A stretch of 6,989 bases of DNA, from positions 1-6,989 of the forward strand of contig CANNLB010000133.1 of the NCBI GenBank assembly GCA_947505565.1, written 5' to 3'. This DNA is from Acidobacteriota bacterium. Its GTDB lineage: Bacteria > Acidobacteriota > Terriglobia > Bryobacterales > Bryobacteraceae. Under the pieces are notes generated by a model that was not told the origin of the DNA, made no database searches, and saw only the letters and a program-made list of their open reading frames with translations. Within the stretch, counting starts at the first letter, position 1. Each line of letters opens with the position of its first letter. Positions 1-6,785 of this stretch are shown piece after piece. The position numbers and the translations under genes were made by a program.

Positions 1-670
1 CGATGCGCCCGAGCGCCAGGGGCACGCGCAAGACGCTCGCGCGGTGGTCGAGAAAGGGCAGGTCGAACCCTTGCAGGTTGTGATTCTCGATCACGTCGGG
101 ATCCGCGGCTTGCACCTTGGCAACCAACCGCCGGATCAGGTCCGCTTCGTCGGGGCCTTCGAGAACCTCCGTGTTCCCGTCAGGGTCCCGGACGGCGATC
201 AGGAAGATCCGACTGTCTTCGGGGGAGAGGCCGGTGGTTTCGAGGTCGAACTGCAAGCGCCGCAGGTGGCTAAAGGAGAGCTCGCGAAAGTAGGTGCGTC
301 CGGTGGCGACCAGGTACTGCTCTTCAGGCGGAAGCGAGAGGACGGACTCCTGGCCCAACTCCCGCAGATGCCGCACGCCGCGGGCGCGGCAGATGGCCGA
401 AGCCAGGGCGGCGCCGTCCTCCGCGGAGAGGAAGTAACGCAGAGCGCCGGGGCCATCGAGTTCCCGATGGGCGAGGCCCGGCAGGTCACCGATGCGGTCT
501 AGCACGAGCCAGGGCCGGAAGCGAGAGTCTTCTCGAACCAGCCCACCGGTCTTTGGATCGCGCCGCCAAACGACGGCGCGACCGTTGGTTTCGGCCCAGA
601 CGGAGACGATCCCCGGCGTCGGATCCCAGCCCCAGAGCCACTCTTCATGCGCGATGATTTGACGGTCCAT
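1..670 (-). CDS. Family B DNA polymerase, N-terminal part with 3'-5' exonuclease domain (partial, runs off left edge)
   Basis: An open frame runs leftward from an ATG at 670-668 to the window edge, giving 223 residues; the remainder lies outside. After a leader with W12, W14, the motif DPTPGI (residues 16-21) and FRPWLVL (51-57), it shows the exonuclease motifs of family B polymerases. Exo I is FDLETTGL (141-148; metal ligands D142 and E144). Exo II is NLQGFD (198-203), the N-x3-F-D pattern. Exo III and the polymerase palm and thumb would lie beyond base 1. Known family role: DNA synthesis with proofreading, often in repair or lesion bypass (E. coli Pol II type). The start is well constrained, because an in-frame TAA lies six codons upstream with no other start between. 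No strong Shine-Dalgarno is visible. It begins 30 bases after the receptor stop on the same strand, so read-through transcription is possible. A stand-alone family B-like exonuclease cannot be excluded from this part alone. Confidence 0.87.
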   Translation of the reverse strand, partial: MDRQIIAHEEWLWGWDPTPGIVSVWAETNGRAVVWRRDPKTGGLVREDSRFRPWLVLDRIGDLPGLAHRELDGPGALRYFLSAEDGAALASAICRARGVRHLRELGQESVLSLPPEEQYLVATGRTYFRELSFSHLRRLQFDLETTGLSPEDSRIFLIAVRDPDGNTEVLEGPDEADLIRRLVAKVQAADPDVIENHNLQGFDLPFLDHRASVLRVPLALGRI

Positions 671-684
671 GGGCTGATGCCCAT
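669..684. repeat. Short inverted repeat over the polymerase start codon
   Basis: ATGGGC and GCCCAT form perfect 6-base arms around a 4-base loop (TGAT on the plus strand). The right arm in the leftward transcript contains the first two bases of the polymerase ATG, so a small hairpin in the mRNA could partly hide the start. A repeat of this size occurs often by chance in GC-rich DNA. There is no T-tract, so it is not a convincing terminator for the receptor gene. Confidence 0.3.
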
Positions 685-700
685 TTTAGCCGCGCCTCGC

Positions 701-3700
701 CTAGAACGTTACTTTCGCCCCGAGTTGGATGAATCGCGGCAGGTTCGTGCCCCGGGTGGCGCCGAAGTTCGGGCTCGAGAAGTTCGGCTCGAAGTTGACG
801 AACCGGTGCCGATTCAGAGCGTTGAACATCTGCGCTTGGATCTCAAAGCGGAAGGTCTCCCGTAAGGAAAAGCGTTTGGTGACGATGAGGTCTTCCTGCA
901 TGACCGGGAACTGCCGCAGGTCGCCCCGCGTCGGGCCCAAGGATCCATAGCGGAACACCCCGCCGACCACGGGAGAGGCAAACGCCTGAGGGTTCGTGAT
1001 GCGGCTGTTCTTACCGGGGTCGAACTCGCCGTTGGAAAGGCCGGAGGAGGGATTTGCTCCAGCGACCAGATCGGGCCGCAAAACCCGGTTGAAGATCGGC
1101 AGGACGTTGTTCATCGAGACCTGAATCGGATAGCCGCTTTGGTAACGGTGGATGCCGGAAAGGGTCCAGTCTCCGAGAACGGCCTTTCGCCAGCCGCCAC
1201 TTTTGCCGAAGGGCAGGGTGTAGATATAGTTGGCCACAAAGGCGTGGGGAACGTCGTAGGACAACAGAGCCCGTTCCGCCCGCAGGTTGAAGTGATCCTG
1301 CAGCATGTTATCCAGGCCGCCGAAGCCCTGGTAACCCGGGGCGTTCAGCCCGATCGTCTTGGACCACGTGTAGTTGGTTTCAAAGGAGAAGCCCGACGCA
1401 AACCGCTTGCGCAGCTTGAACTCGCCGCCGTGATAGGTGGACGCGCCGATCTTCGCTTGTTGTGAGGTCAACGTCAGATACTGCGGATATGCGCGCAGCG
1501 CCTGGGCGACGGAGCCATTGAATCCGGTCCAGGGGATGGGAATGTTGGCCGTTCGGGCCTCCGGGGAGTTAATGTTGCGGGTGAGCAGTTGGCCGAGAGG
1601 GAGATAGCGAGGGTCGACCTGATTGCTGTTCGAGAGTTCCGGGGCGACCTGACGAGTCGCCCGGTTGCCGGTGTAGTTGGCCTCAATGACCAGATCCCGG
1701 CCGAGATCGTGCTGGAAGCCAAAGCTCCACGTTTGGGAGCGCGGCAAGGCACCGGAGGATTGTTCGAGGAAAGAAGCCGCCTGGTTGTTGAGCAGAGTCG
1801 GGTCAATCCGCGGCTCTTTGGGAAAGTTTTGGGGGAAGCCATCGCGGAGACGGAAGGCCGGGGTGATGCCGTTATCGAGGGTTTGGAACGTGCCTTCAAT
1901 GTTGAAGCCGGCGCTGGAGATGCTCAGGTAGTTGTCGGCATAGTAGAGCCCGTATCCGCCGCGAACGACGGTTTTCTTGGTGAGGGCGTAGGCGAAACCG
2001 GCGCGCGGGCCCCAGGCCGAAAGGTCGGCATCAATCAAGCGGCGGCTTCCCGTGCGCCCCTGCCCTTCCCCGGCGAAGATCAGCGCCCCTGGGCGGTTGC
2101 CGGCGGCCGAGTTTGCGCGATTGAGATCGACGACGCTATAGCGGTTCTGTTGTTCAAACGGAGCGCCCATGAACTCCCAGCGCAGGCCGACGTTGAGCGT
2201 TAGCTTGCGCGTTGCCTTGAAGTCGTTCTGCAGGAAGAAGCCGCTGTAGGTGCGCCGGATGCCGAGGTTTTGCGGGAAGCGGATGTTGCTCGACGCCACC
2301 TCACCCAGCAGGAAGCTGGCAAACGAGTTGCCCGAGCCGGCCGGAGAACCAGGCAGAGCGGTAGCGAGATTGGAGAAGCTGAGGGAGCCCTGGGTGTTGG
2401 TCAAAGTACGGTTGTGCAGGTGGTTCCAGCGATACTCCCCGCCGAACTTCCAGTTGCTGCGACCGTGGGTCCACGACATCGTGTCTTTGAACATATAGAC
2501 GTCGTCTTTGTTGTCGGTGATGCCGCCGGCGGCCGCGCCAGCGTAGCCGTCGCCGAAGCTGAGCACCGGGAAGCGGTCTCCGGTAACGCCCGTCAAGCCG
2601 AGGCGGGCGGGCCAGCCACGGTCAATCGTGACGGGGTCGACCGGGTTCCGAAACCGGTTGACCCCGGCGATGAAACTATTGAGCAGACTGGGCCGCAGAA
2701 TGGCGTCGTAGCCGACCCGGTGGAACTTGCTGGAGATGTTCTGGATGATTCCGGGCGTGAGCGGATCGGGCAGCGGGCTATCGACGCGGAACCGGGGGAC
2801 CTTGGTCGAGTTGAAGGAGTAGAAGAGTTTGTGATTGGTCTGGATCGTGTGATCGCCGCGGACGGTGAAGATGTCCGGATCGAGCTGCTTTTCGCCAATG
2901 AACGCGCCCAGGTTGAGGGTGCCCGGGGTGTTCGGGGCGGGATAGAGGGCGGCAATTTTGGCCGACACCGGGTCAATGCGATTCGAGGGAATCCGATTGC
3001 CGGGGAAGGTATCGCGGATGAAGCCGCCGGCGGGATTGGCGCGGGTGGTGGCGGGATCGTAGATTGGAATTGAGTTGCCGGCGGCGTTGCGCCAATCGCT
3101 GAAGTCACCTCGGGTGTTGAGCGTGGAGGGTATCTGGATCCGGTTGAAGTTATCGAGGCCGCGGCGCCGGGCACCGGTCCAGGAGAAGAAGAAGAAGGTC
3201 TTGTCTTTTCCGTTGTAGACCTTGGGGATCCAGACGGGGCCTCCGACGGTGGCGCCGAACTCGTTTTGGCGGGTGATGGCGCGTTCGGAGGCGAACCAGC
3301 TTCGAGCGTCGAGCTTGTCGTTGCGGAAGTATTCAAAGGCCGAGCCATGAATCTGGTTGGTACCGCTTTTGAGGGCGAAGCTTACGACGGCTTGGCCGGT
3401 GTGTCCGAACTCGGCGGCCAATTGCGAAGTCTGGAGCTTGAACTCGCGCATTGCCTCGACGGGCGGGGCGCTCTCGTTGAAGTTGCCGATCTGTCCCATC
3501 TGGCCGGCGGGCAGGCCGTCGACCCAGAACTCGTGTTGAAAGGTGCCGCTGCCGTGGACGCGGATTTGGTTTGAGGCCGCGAGGTTGTCAGCGCCATCGA
3601 TGCGGACGTTACCCTGTACGCCGGCGGTGAGGTAGATGAATGCCGCCGCGACGCGGACGCGGCCGAGTTGGACGAGCGGGAGGTTCTGGACTTGGTCCTG

Positions 3701-4090
3701 GGTGATCGTGGTGGAGATCTCGGGCGACTCCAGTTGGAGAACGCTGACGTTTTCGTTGACGCTGACGGACTCGGCGACACCGCCGACTTCGAGCATGACA
3801 TCGACACGGCTCCGGGTATCGACGGTGAGCACGACTCCCTTGCGCTCCAGGCCTTTGAAGCCCTCTTTTGAGACGCGAATGGTGTACGGACCGGGGGTGA
3901 GCGCCGGCGCGGTGTAGAGGCCCTCTTCGTTGGTGACCAGGTCTCGACGGGTTTGCGTCGCTTCATTGATCACGGCCACGGCCGCGGCCGGAACGGCTTG
4001 GCCGGAAGGATCGAGGACGCGACCGCCCACCTGCGCAGATTGGCCCCAAAGGCCCAGCGAAACGCCTAACGCCACCAGAAGTAGTCTCAT
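701..4090 (-). CDS. TonB-dependent outer-membrane receptor with N-terminal carboxypeptidase-regulatory domain (Oar-like)
   Basis: This 1129-residue protein is full length for the large receptors typical of Acidobacteriota (about 1000-1200 residues). Seen: a signal peptide with a hydrophobic core at about residues 3-16 and cleavage near residue 19. A carboxypeptidase-regulatory-like beta-sandwich follows (about 20-102, with GRVLDPSGQAVPAA and GLYTAPALTPGPYTIRV). A TonB-box-like stretch, ESVSVNE, lies near 107-113. The plug domain (about 115-245) includes FWVDGLPAG and is followed by ALKSGTNQIHGSAFEYFRN. The beta barrel spans about 250-1129, with the family signatures YNGKDKTFFFFSWTG (about 292-306) and ANYIYTLPFGK, and ends in the outer-membrane assembly signal AKVTF with a terminal Phe. 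Family role: TonB-ExbBD-driven uptake of large or scarce substrates; the ligand cannot be inferred. The ATG at 4090 leads directly into the signal peptide. The gene lies 56 bases downstream of the serine hydrolase on the same strand, a possible operon. The frame is uninterrupted. Confidence 0.95.
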   Translation of the reverse strand: MRLLLVALGVSLGLWGQSAQVGGRVLDPSGQAVPAAAVAVINEATQTRRDLVTNEEGLYTAPALTPGPYTIRVSKEGFKGLERKGVVLTVDTRSRVDVMLEVGGVAESVSVNENVSVLQLESPEISTTITQDQVQNLPLVQLGRVRVAAAFIYLTAGVQGNVRIDGADNLAASNQIRVHGSGTFQHEFWVDGLPAGQMGQIGNFNESAPPVEAMREFKLQTSQLAAEFGHTGQAVVSFALKSGTNQIHGSAFEYFRNDKLDARSWFASERAITRQNEFGATVGGPVWIPKVYNGKDKTFFFFSWTGARRRGLDNFNRIQIPSTLNTRGDFSDWRNAAGNSIPIYDPATTRANPAGGFIRDTFPGNRIPSNRIDPVSAKIAALYPAPNTPGTLNLGAFIGEKQLDPDIFTVRGDHTIQTNHKLFYSFNSTKVPRFRVDSPLPDPLTPGIIQNISSKFHRVGYDAILRPSLLNSFIAGVNRFRNPVDPVTIDRGWPARLGLTGVTGDRFPVLSFGDGYAGAAAGGITDNKDDVYMFKDTMSWTHGRSNWKFGGEYRWNHLHNRTLTNTQGSLSFSNLATALPGSPAGSGNSFASFLLGEVASSNIRFPQNLGIRRTYSGFFLQNDFKATRKLTLNVGLRWEFMGAPFEQQNRYSVVDLNRANSAAGNRPGALIFAGEGQGRTGSRRLIDADLSAWGPRAGFAYALTKKTVVRGGYGLYYADNYLSISSAGFNIEGTFQTLDNGITPAFRLRDGFPQNFPKEPRIDPTLLNNQAASFLEQSSGALPRSQTWSFGFQHDLGRDLVIEANYTGNRATRQVAPELSNSNQVDPRYLPLGQLLTRNINSPEARTANIPIPWTGFNGSVAQALRAYPQYLTLTSQQAKIGASTYHGGEFKLRKRFASGFSFETNYTWSKTIGLNAPGYQGFGGLDNMLQDHFNLRAERALLSYDVPHAFVANYIYTLPFGKSGGWRKAVLGDWTLSGIHRYQSGYPIQVSMNNVLPIFNRVLRPDLVAGANPSSGLSNGEFDPGKNSRITNPQAFASPVVGGVFRYGSLGPTRGDLRQFPVMQEDLIVTKRFSLRETFRFEIQAQMFNALNRHRFVNFEPNFSSPNFGATRGTNLPRFIQLGAKVTF

Positions 4091-4146
4091 CGTCGCAGGC
4101 TAACATCGGGGTGCGACAGACTCACTTCGACGAGATGAATATTTGG
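4091..4146 (-). promoter_or_regulatory. Spacer between hydrolase and receptor, with inverted repeat before the receptor start
   Basis: This 56-base spacer holds an inverted repeat: GTCGCA (4092-4097) and TGCGAC (4112-4117), 6-base arms around a 14-base loop. In the leftward transcript the second arm ends one base before the receptor ATG, where a ribosome-binding site would sit, and no clear Shine-Dalgarno is present. The AT-rich stretch at 4138-4147 (AATATT region) could serve as a -10 element for the receptor, but I see no convincing -35. There is no hairpin followed by a T-run, so nothing argues for termination between the two genes. The role is inferred and weak; the repeat could be chance. 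Confidence 0.3.
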
Positions 4147-5271
4147 TTAGAGGGAGCGATAAACGGCCTTTTCGAAGGCGCGGAGGGTGGAGACGGCGGC
4201 CGGGTCGAGGAAGGGCTGGAGCTGCATGAGGAGAACCGCGCAGAGTTGGCGGGCGGGGTCGATCCAGTAAAAAGCATTGTTGGAACCGGCCCAGGCGAGG
4301 CTACCGGCCGAGCGACCGCCGGGGTAGGCGACGGGATTGAGGAGGAAGCCAAAGGTGAACTTGTCGCGGGCTTGGGGGTCGGGGTTCAAGCGGAGGTTGG
4401 CGGTGACGGCCGGGTCGGAGGTGGGGAGTGCGGGGACGTCCAGGAGGCCGATTTGATTGACGGTCATGAGGCTAACAGTTTTGGGCTGCAGGATGGAAGT
4501 AGGGCGGAGGATGAATTGGAGGAACTTGGCGTAGTCGGGAGCGGTGGAGTAAAGGCCGTATCCGCCGTTGAAGGTTTTTGCGGGTGGGATGGGGCGGCGG
4601 GGGTCGGGCCGGAGGAGGCCGTTGCGCTGGCGGCGGCGGTTCGTGACGAGGCGGGGGAACTTCGTGTGGGGCAGGAGGAAGCTTGTATCCTTCATACCCA
4701 GGGGTGCGAAGATGTGGCGTTGGAAGTACTCTTCGAGGTTGAGTCCGCTGATGGTTTCGACGAGGCGGCCGGCCCAGTCGAGGCTTGTGCCGTAGGTCCA
4801 ACCGGTGCCGGGGTCGAAGCGGAGAGGGAGGAGGCCGGTGGGGGCGGGTTTGGCTTGACGGTATTTGGCCAGCAGGGGATCCCAGGCGGTGTAGGCGAGG
4901 CCGGAGGTGTGAGTGAGGAGATGGCGGAGGGTGATTTTGGTTTGGGCGGGTCGGAGTACGTTGAGGGATTCGAGGACGGGGAGTTGGGCCAGTTTGGGGA
5001 AGTGGTTTTCGACGGGTTCGTCGAGGGAGAGCTTGCCTTGTTCGACGAGTTGGAGGGTGGCGACGGTGGTGATGGCTTTGGTGAGGGAGGCGACGGAGAA
5101 GATGGCGTTGAGGGGGACGCCGATGAAGCCGGAGTAGAGGATTTTCGCGGGGGAGGCGACGACGGCGGTGACGGCGGGGACTTGGAATTGGCGGAGGGCG
5201 TGGGTGATGGCGAGGGGTTGGCCGAAGAGCGGGGCGGCGAGGAGGGAGGCGGCGAAGGTGCGGCGATGCAC
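4147..5271 (-). CDS. Exported serine hydrolase, class C beta-lactamase family (EstB/LovD-like esterase or acyltransferase type)
   Basis: This is a 374-residue protein. The start is GTG (5271-5269): an in-frame TAA lies ten codons upstream with no ATG between, and the GTG places a twin-arginine signal (R3 R4 T F, then a hydrophobic stretch to about residue 17) exactly at the N-terminus. Seen motifs: nucleophile motif S62-L-T-K65 (SxxK); LRHLLTHTSGL (115-125), typical of the family; Y160-G-T-S followed by LDWAG (164-168) in place of the Tyr-x-Asn of true class C beta-lactamases; EYFQRHIFAPLGMKDT (181-196); GGYGLYSTAPDYAKF (236-250); and W327-A-G in the position of the KTG box. The Tyr-Gly and Trp-Ala-Gly variants resemble EstB- or LovD-type esterases and transesterases, so ester or acyl transfer is more likely than beta-lactam resistance (inference). 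It is probably periplasmic. It heads a possible leftward operon with the receptor and is divergent from the amidase. Its coding strand is unusually C-rich. Confidence 0.93.
   Translation of the reverse strand: MHRRTFAASLLAAPLFGQPLAITHALRQFQVPAVTAVVASPAKILYSGFIGVPLNAIFSVASLTKAITTVATLQLVEQGKLSLDEPVENHFPKLAQLPVLESLNVLRPAQTKITLRHLLTHTSGLAYTAWDPLLAKYRQAKPAPTGLLPLRFDPGTGWTYGTSLDWAGRLVETISGLNLEEYFQRHIFAPLGMKDTSFLLPHTKFPRLVTNRRRQRNGLLRPDPRRPIPPAKTFNGGYGLYSTAPDYAKFLQFILRPTSILQPKTVSLMTVNQIGLLDVPALPTSDPAVTANLRLNPDPQARDKFTFGFLLNPVAYPGGRSAGSLAWAGSNNAFYWIDPARQLCAVLLMQLQPFLDPAAVSTLRAFEKAVYRSL
4582..4608 (+). other. Predicted G-quadruplex motif inside the hydrolase gene
   Basis: The plus strand carries five runs of three or more G (4582-4584, 4586-4588, 4591-4594, 4599-4603, 4606-4608) separated by loops of 1, 2, 4 and 2 bases, which meets the usual G3+N1-7 rule. 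This strand is the transcription template of the hydrolase gene. The complementary C-rich stretch encodes a Pro/Arg-rich segment around residues 222-229 (PDPRRPIP). The motif is directly visible; any folding or regulatory effect is inference. Confidence 0.45.
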
Positions 5272-5303
5272 TCTTGATAGTAGCTCTATGACATGATCTG
5301 CTT
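5272..5303. promoter_or_regulatory. Divergent 32-base start region between hydrolase and amidase
   Basis: Only 32 bases separate the GTG of the leftward hydrolase from the ATG of the rightward amidase, and the stretch is AT-richer than its surroundings. Two full promoters cannot fit here without reaching into the coding regions, so the promoters probably overlap or lie partly inside the opposite gene. A TTGATA (5274-5279) resembles a -35 element and TATGAC (5287-5292) a -10, but they are too close to pair. A small ATAG/CTAT inverted repeat (5277-5280 and 5286-5289) is too short to name as an operator. Neither gene has a clear Shine-Dalgarno. Confidence 0.4.
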
Positions 5304-6785
5304 ATGAAACTGAATCGGAGAGAGGTGGCGGGTTTGGCGGTGGTCGCGTTGGCGGGCCCGGCGGCGGGGGCGGTGCCGGAGATTTGCGGGTTGAGCGCGG
5401 TGGAGATGGCGAAGCGGATTCGGGCGAAGGAGCTTTCGGCCCGGGAGGTTTTAGCGTCGCATCTGGGTCAGATTGAACGGGTGAATCCGAAGGTGAACGC
5501 GATCGTGACGCTGGTGGCCGAACGGGCCCAAGCCGCGGCTCTGGCCGCCGATGAGGCGACCGCGAAGGGCGGGCGGCTGGGGCCTCTGCATGGGCTACCG
5601 ATAGCTCACAAGGACCTGCAGCCGACTCAGGGGATTCGAACCACGTTCGGCTCGCGGATCTATAAAGACTTCGTGCCGACCGAGGACTCTCTGCTCGTCG
5701 AGCGGGTTCGAGAGGCCGGGGCGATCCTGCTAGGGAAGACGAACACACCCGAGTTTGGCGCCGGGTCGCAGACGTTCAACGCAGTGTTCGGAGCGACGCG
5801 GAACCCCTATGGCCTGACGCAGACCTGCGGCGGGAGCAGCGGCGGGGCAGCGGTGTCCCTGGCGTGCCGTATGCTGCCGTTGGCCGACGGAAGCGATATG
5901 GGCGGGTCGCTGCGGAACCCGGCGAGCTTCTGCAATGTCGTGGGGTTTCGGCCTTCGCCGGGACGAGTGCCGAGTTGGCCCGCTCCGATGAGTCTGTCGC
6001 CGCTTTCAGTGGAAGGGCCGATGGCGCGGTCCGTGGAAGACGTGGCGTTCTTTTTGTCGGCGCTGGCGGGGCCAGATGCGCGGGCACAGATGGCGCTGAG
6101 CGAGGCGGGGAGCCGGTTTGCGGCACCGTTGGGGAGGAGCTTCAAGGGCGTGCGAGTGGCTTGGTGGAAGGACTTGGGCGGGCAGCCGGTGGACCCGCGG
6201 GTACGGGCGATCGTGGACGGGCAGCGGAAGGTGTTTGAGGCTTTGGGGTGCATTGTGGAAGAGGCGGAGCCGGACTTTACAGGGGCCGCCGAAACGTTCA
6301 AGACGCTGCGGGAGTGGGGGTCGGCGTTGAGTCGGGCGGAGCTGGTGAAGCAGCATCGCGGCTTGTTTAAGGACACGATTCTGGGCGAGGTGGAGCGGGG
6401 TCTGAAGCTGACGGGGATCGAGGTGGGCCGGGCGGAGATGAAGCGGACGGAGTTGTATCACCGCATGCGGCAGTTCCTAGAGCGGTACGAGTACTTTGTG
6501 CTGCCGGTGAGCCAGGTGCCGCCGTTTCCGGTGGAGCAGCCGTATGTGATGGAGATCAATGGAACGAAGTTGGGCACCTACATCGACTGGATGCGGAGTT
6601 GCTATTTCATCTCGACGGTGGGGACTCCGGCACTGTCGGTGCCAGCCGGGTTTACGCCGGAGGGGCTGCCGGTGGGGATCCAGATTGTGGGACGTCATCG
6701 AGACGATTGGGGCGTGCTACAGATGGGCCATGCGTTTGAGGAGGCCACCGGAGTGGGGAAACGGCTACCCCCGCTGTTGGGTTAA
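5304..6785 (+). CDS. Exported amidase, amidase-signature family
   Basis: This 493-residue protein is normal length for amidase-signature enzymes, which hydrolyse carboxamides to acid and amine or ammonia. Seen: a twin-arginine signal (N4 R5 R6 E, hydrophobic 8-22, likely cleavage after A21-G22-A23), implying periplasmic action. The catalytic Ser-cisSer-Lys triad is complete: K103 in LHGLPIAHKD, S178 in GGSSGG, and nucleophile S202 in DMGGSLRNPASFCN. The K103-S178 and S178-S202 spacings of 75 and 24 match the known family geometry (as in FAAH). GAILLGKTNTPEFGAGS (139-155), NVVGFRPSPGRVP (211-223) and a C-terminal GLPVGIQIVGRHRDD complete the signature. The exact substrate is unknown; the GSLRNPASFC form is common in broad-range bacterial amidases. 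It is not a GatA subunit in context: there are no gatB or gatC neighbours, and it has an export signal. The ATG at 5304 is chosen because it opens the signal peptide. It is divergent from the hydrolase and convergent with the next gene. Confidence 0.95.
   Translation: MKLNRREVAGLAVVALAGPAAGAVPEICGLSAVEMAKRIRAKELSAREVLASHLGQIERVNPKVNAIVTLVAERAQAAALAADEATAKGGRLGPLHGLPIAHKDLQPTQGIRTTFGSRIYKDFVPTEDSLLVERVREAGAILLGKTNTPEFGAGSQTFNAVFGATRNPYGLTQTCGGSSGGAAVSLACRMLPLADGSDMGGSLRNPASFCNVVGFRPSPGRVPSWPAPMSLSPLSVEGPMARSVEDVAFFLSALAGPDARAQMALSEAGSRFAAPLGRSFKGVRVAWWKDLGGQPVDPRVRAIVDGQRKVFEALGCIVEEAEPDFTGAAETFKTLREWGSALSRAELVKQHRGLFKDTILGEVERGLKLTGIEVGRAEMKRTELYHRMRQFLERYEYFVLPVSQVPPFPVEQPYVMEINGTKLGTYIDWMRSCYFISTVGTPALSVPAGFTPEGLPVGIQIVGRHRDDWGVLQMGHAFEEATGVGKRLPPLLG

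Noticed and set aside
44..502. A 152-codon open frame on the plus strand at the left edge
   Set aside because: It lies opposite the polymerase frame, which carries Exo I and Exo II motifs; the plus-strand product shows no recognisable features.
499..684. A minus-strand start at 684 giving a 61-codon frame
   Set aside because: It is out of frame with the polymerase, and its product is Ser/Gly/Pro-rich without pattern; the ATG at 670 in the polymerase frame is better supported.
671..700. A terminator between receptor and polymerase
   Set aside because: The 30-base gap has no stable hairpin followed by T residues; the only stem overlaps the polymerase start.
1589..3073. Long plus-strand and alternative minus-strand open frames inside the receptor gene
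   Set aside because: They are low-complexity shadows of a GC-rich gene. The receptor frame is continuous over 1129 residues with family motifs throughout.
4810..4848. A second possible G-quadruplex in the hydrolase gene
   Set aside because: Four G-runs are present, but two loops are 11-12 bases long, beyond the usual limit of 7.
4111..5277. A 388-codon open frame on the plus strand opposite the hydrolase
   Set aside because: Its translation is almost all Gly, Glu, Asp, Ala and Val with no domain-like pattern. It is explained by the C-rich coding strand of the hydrolase, which has clear family motifs, a signal peptide and a catalytic SxxK.
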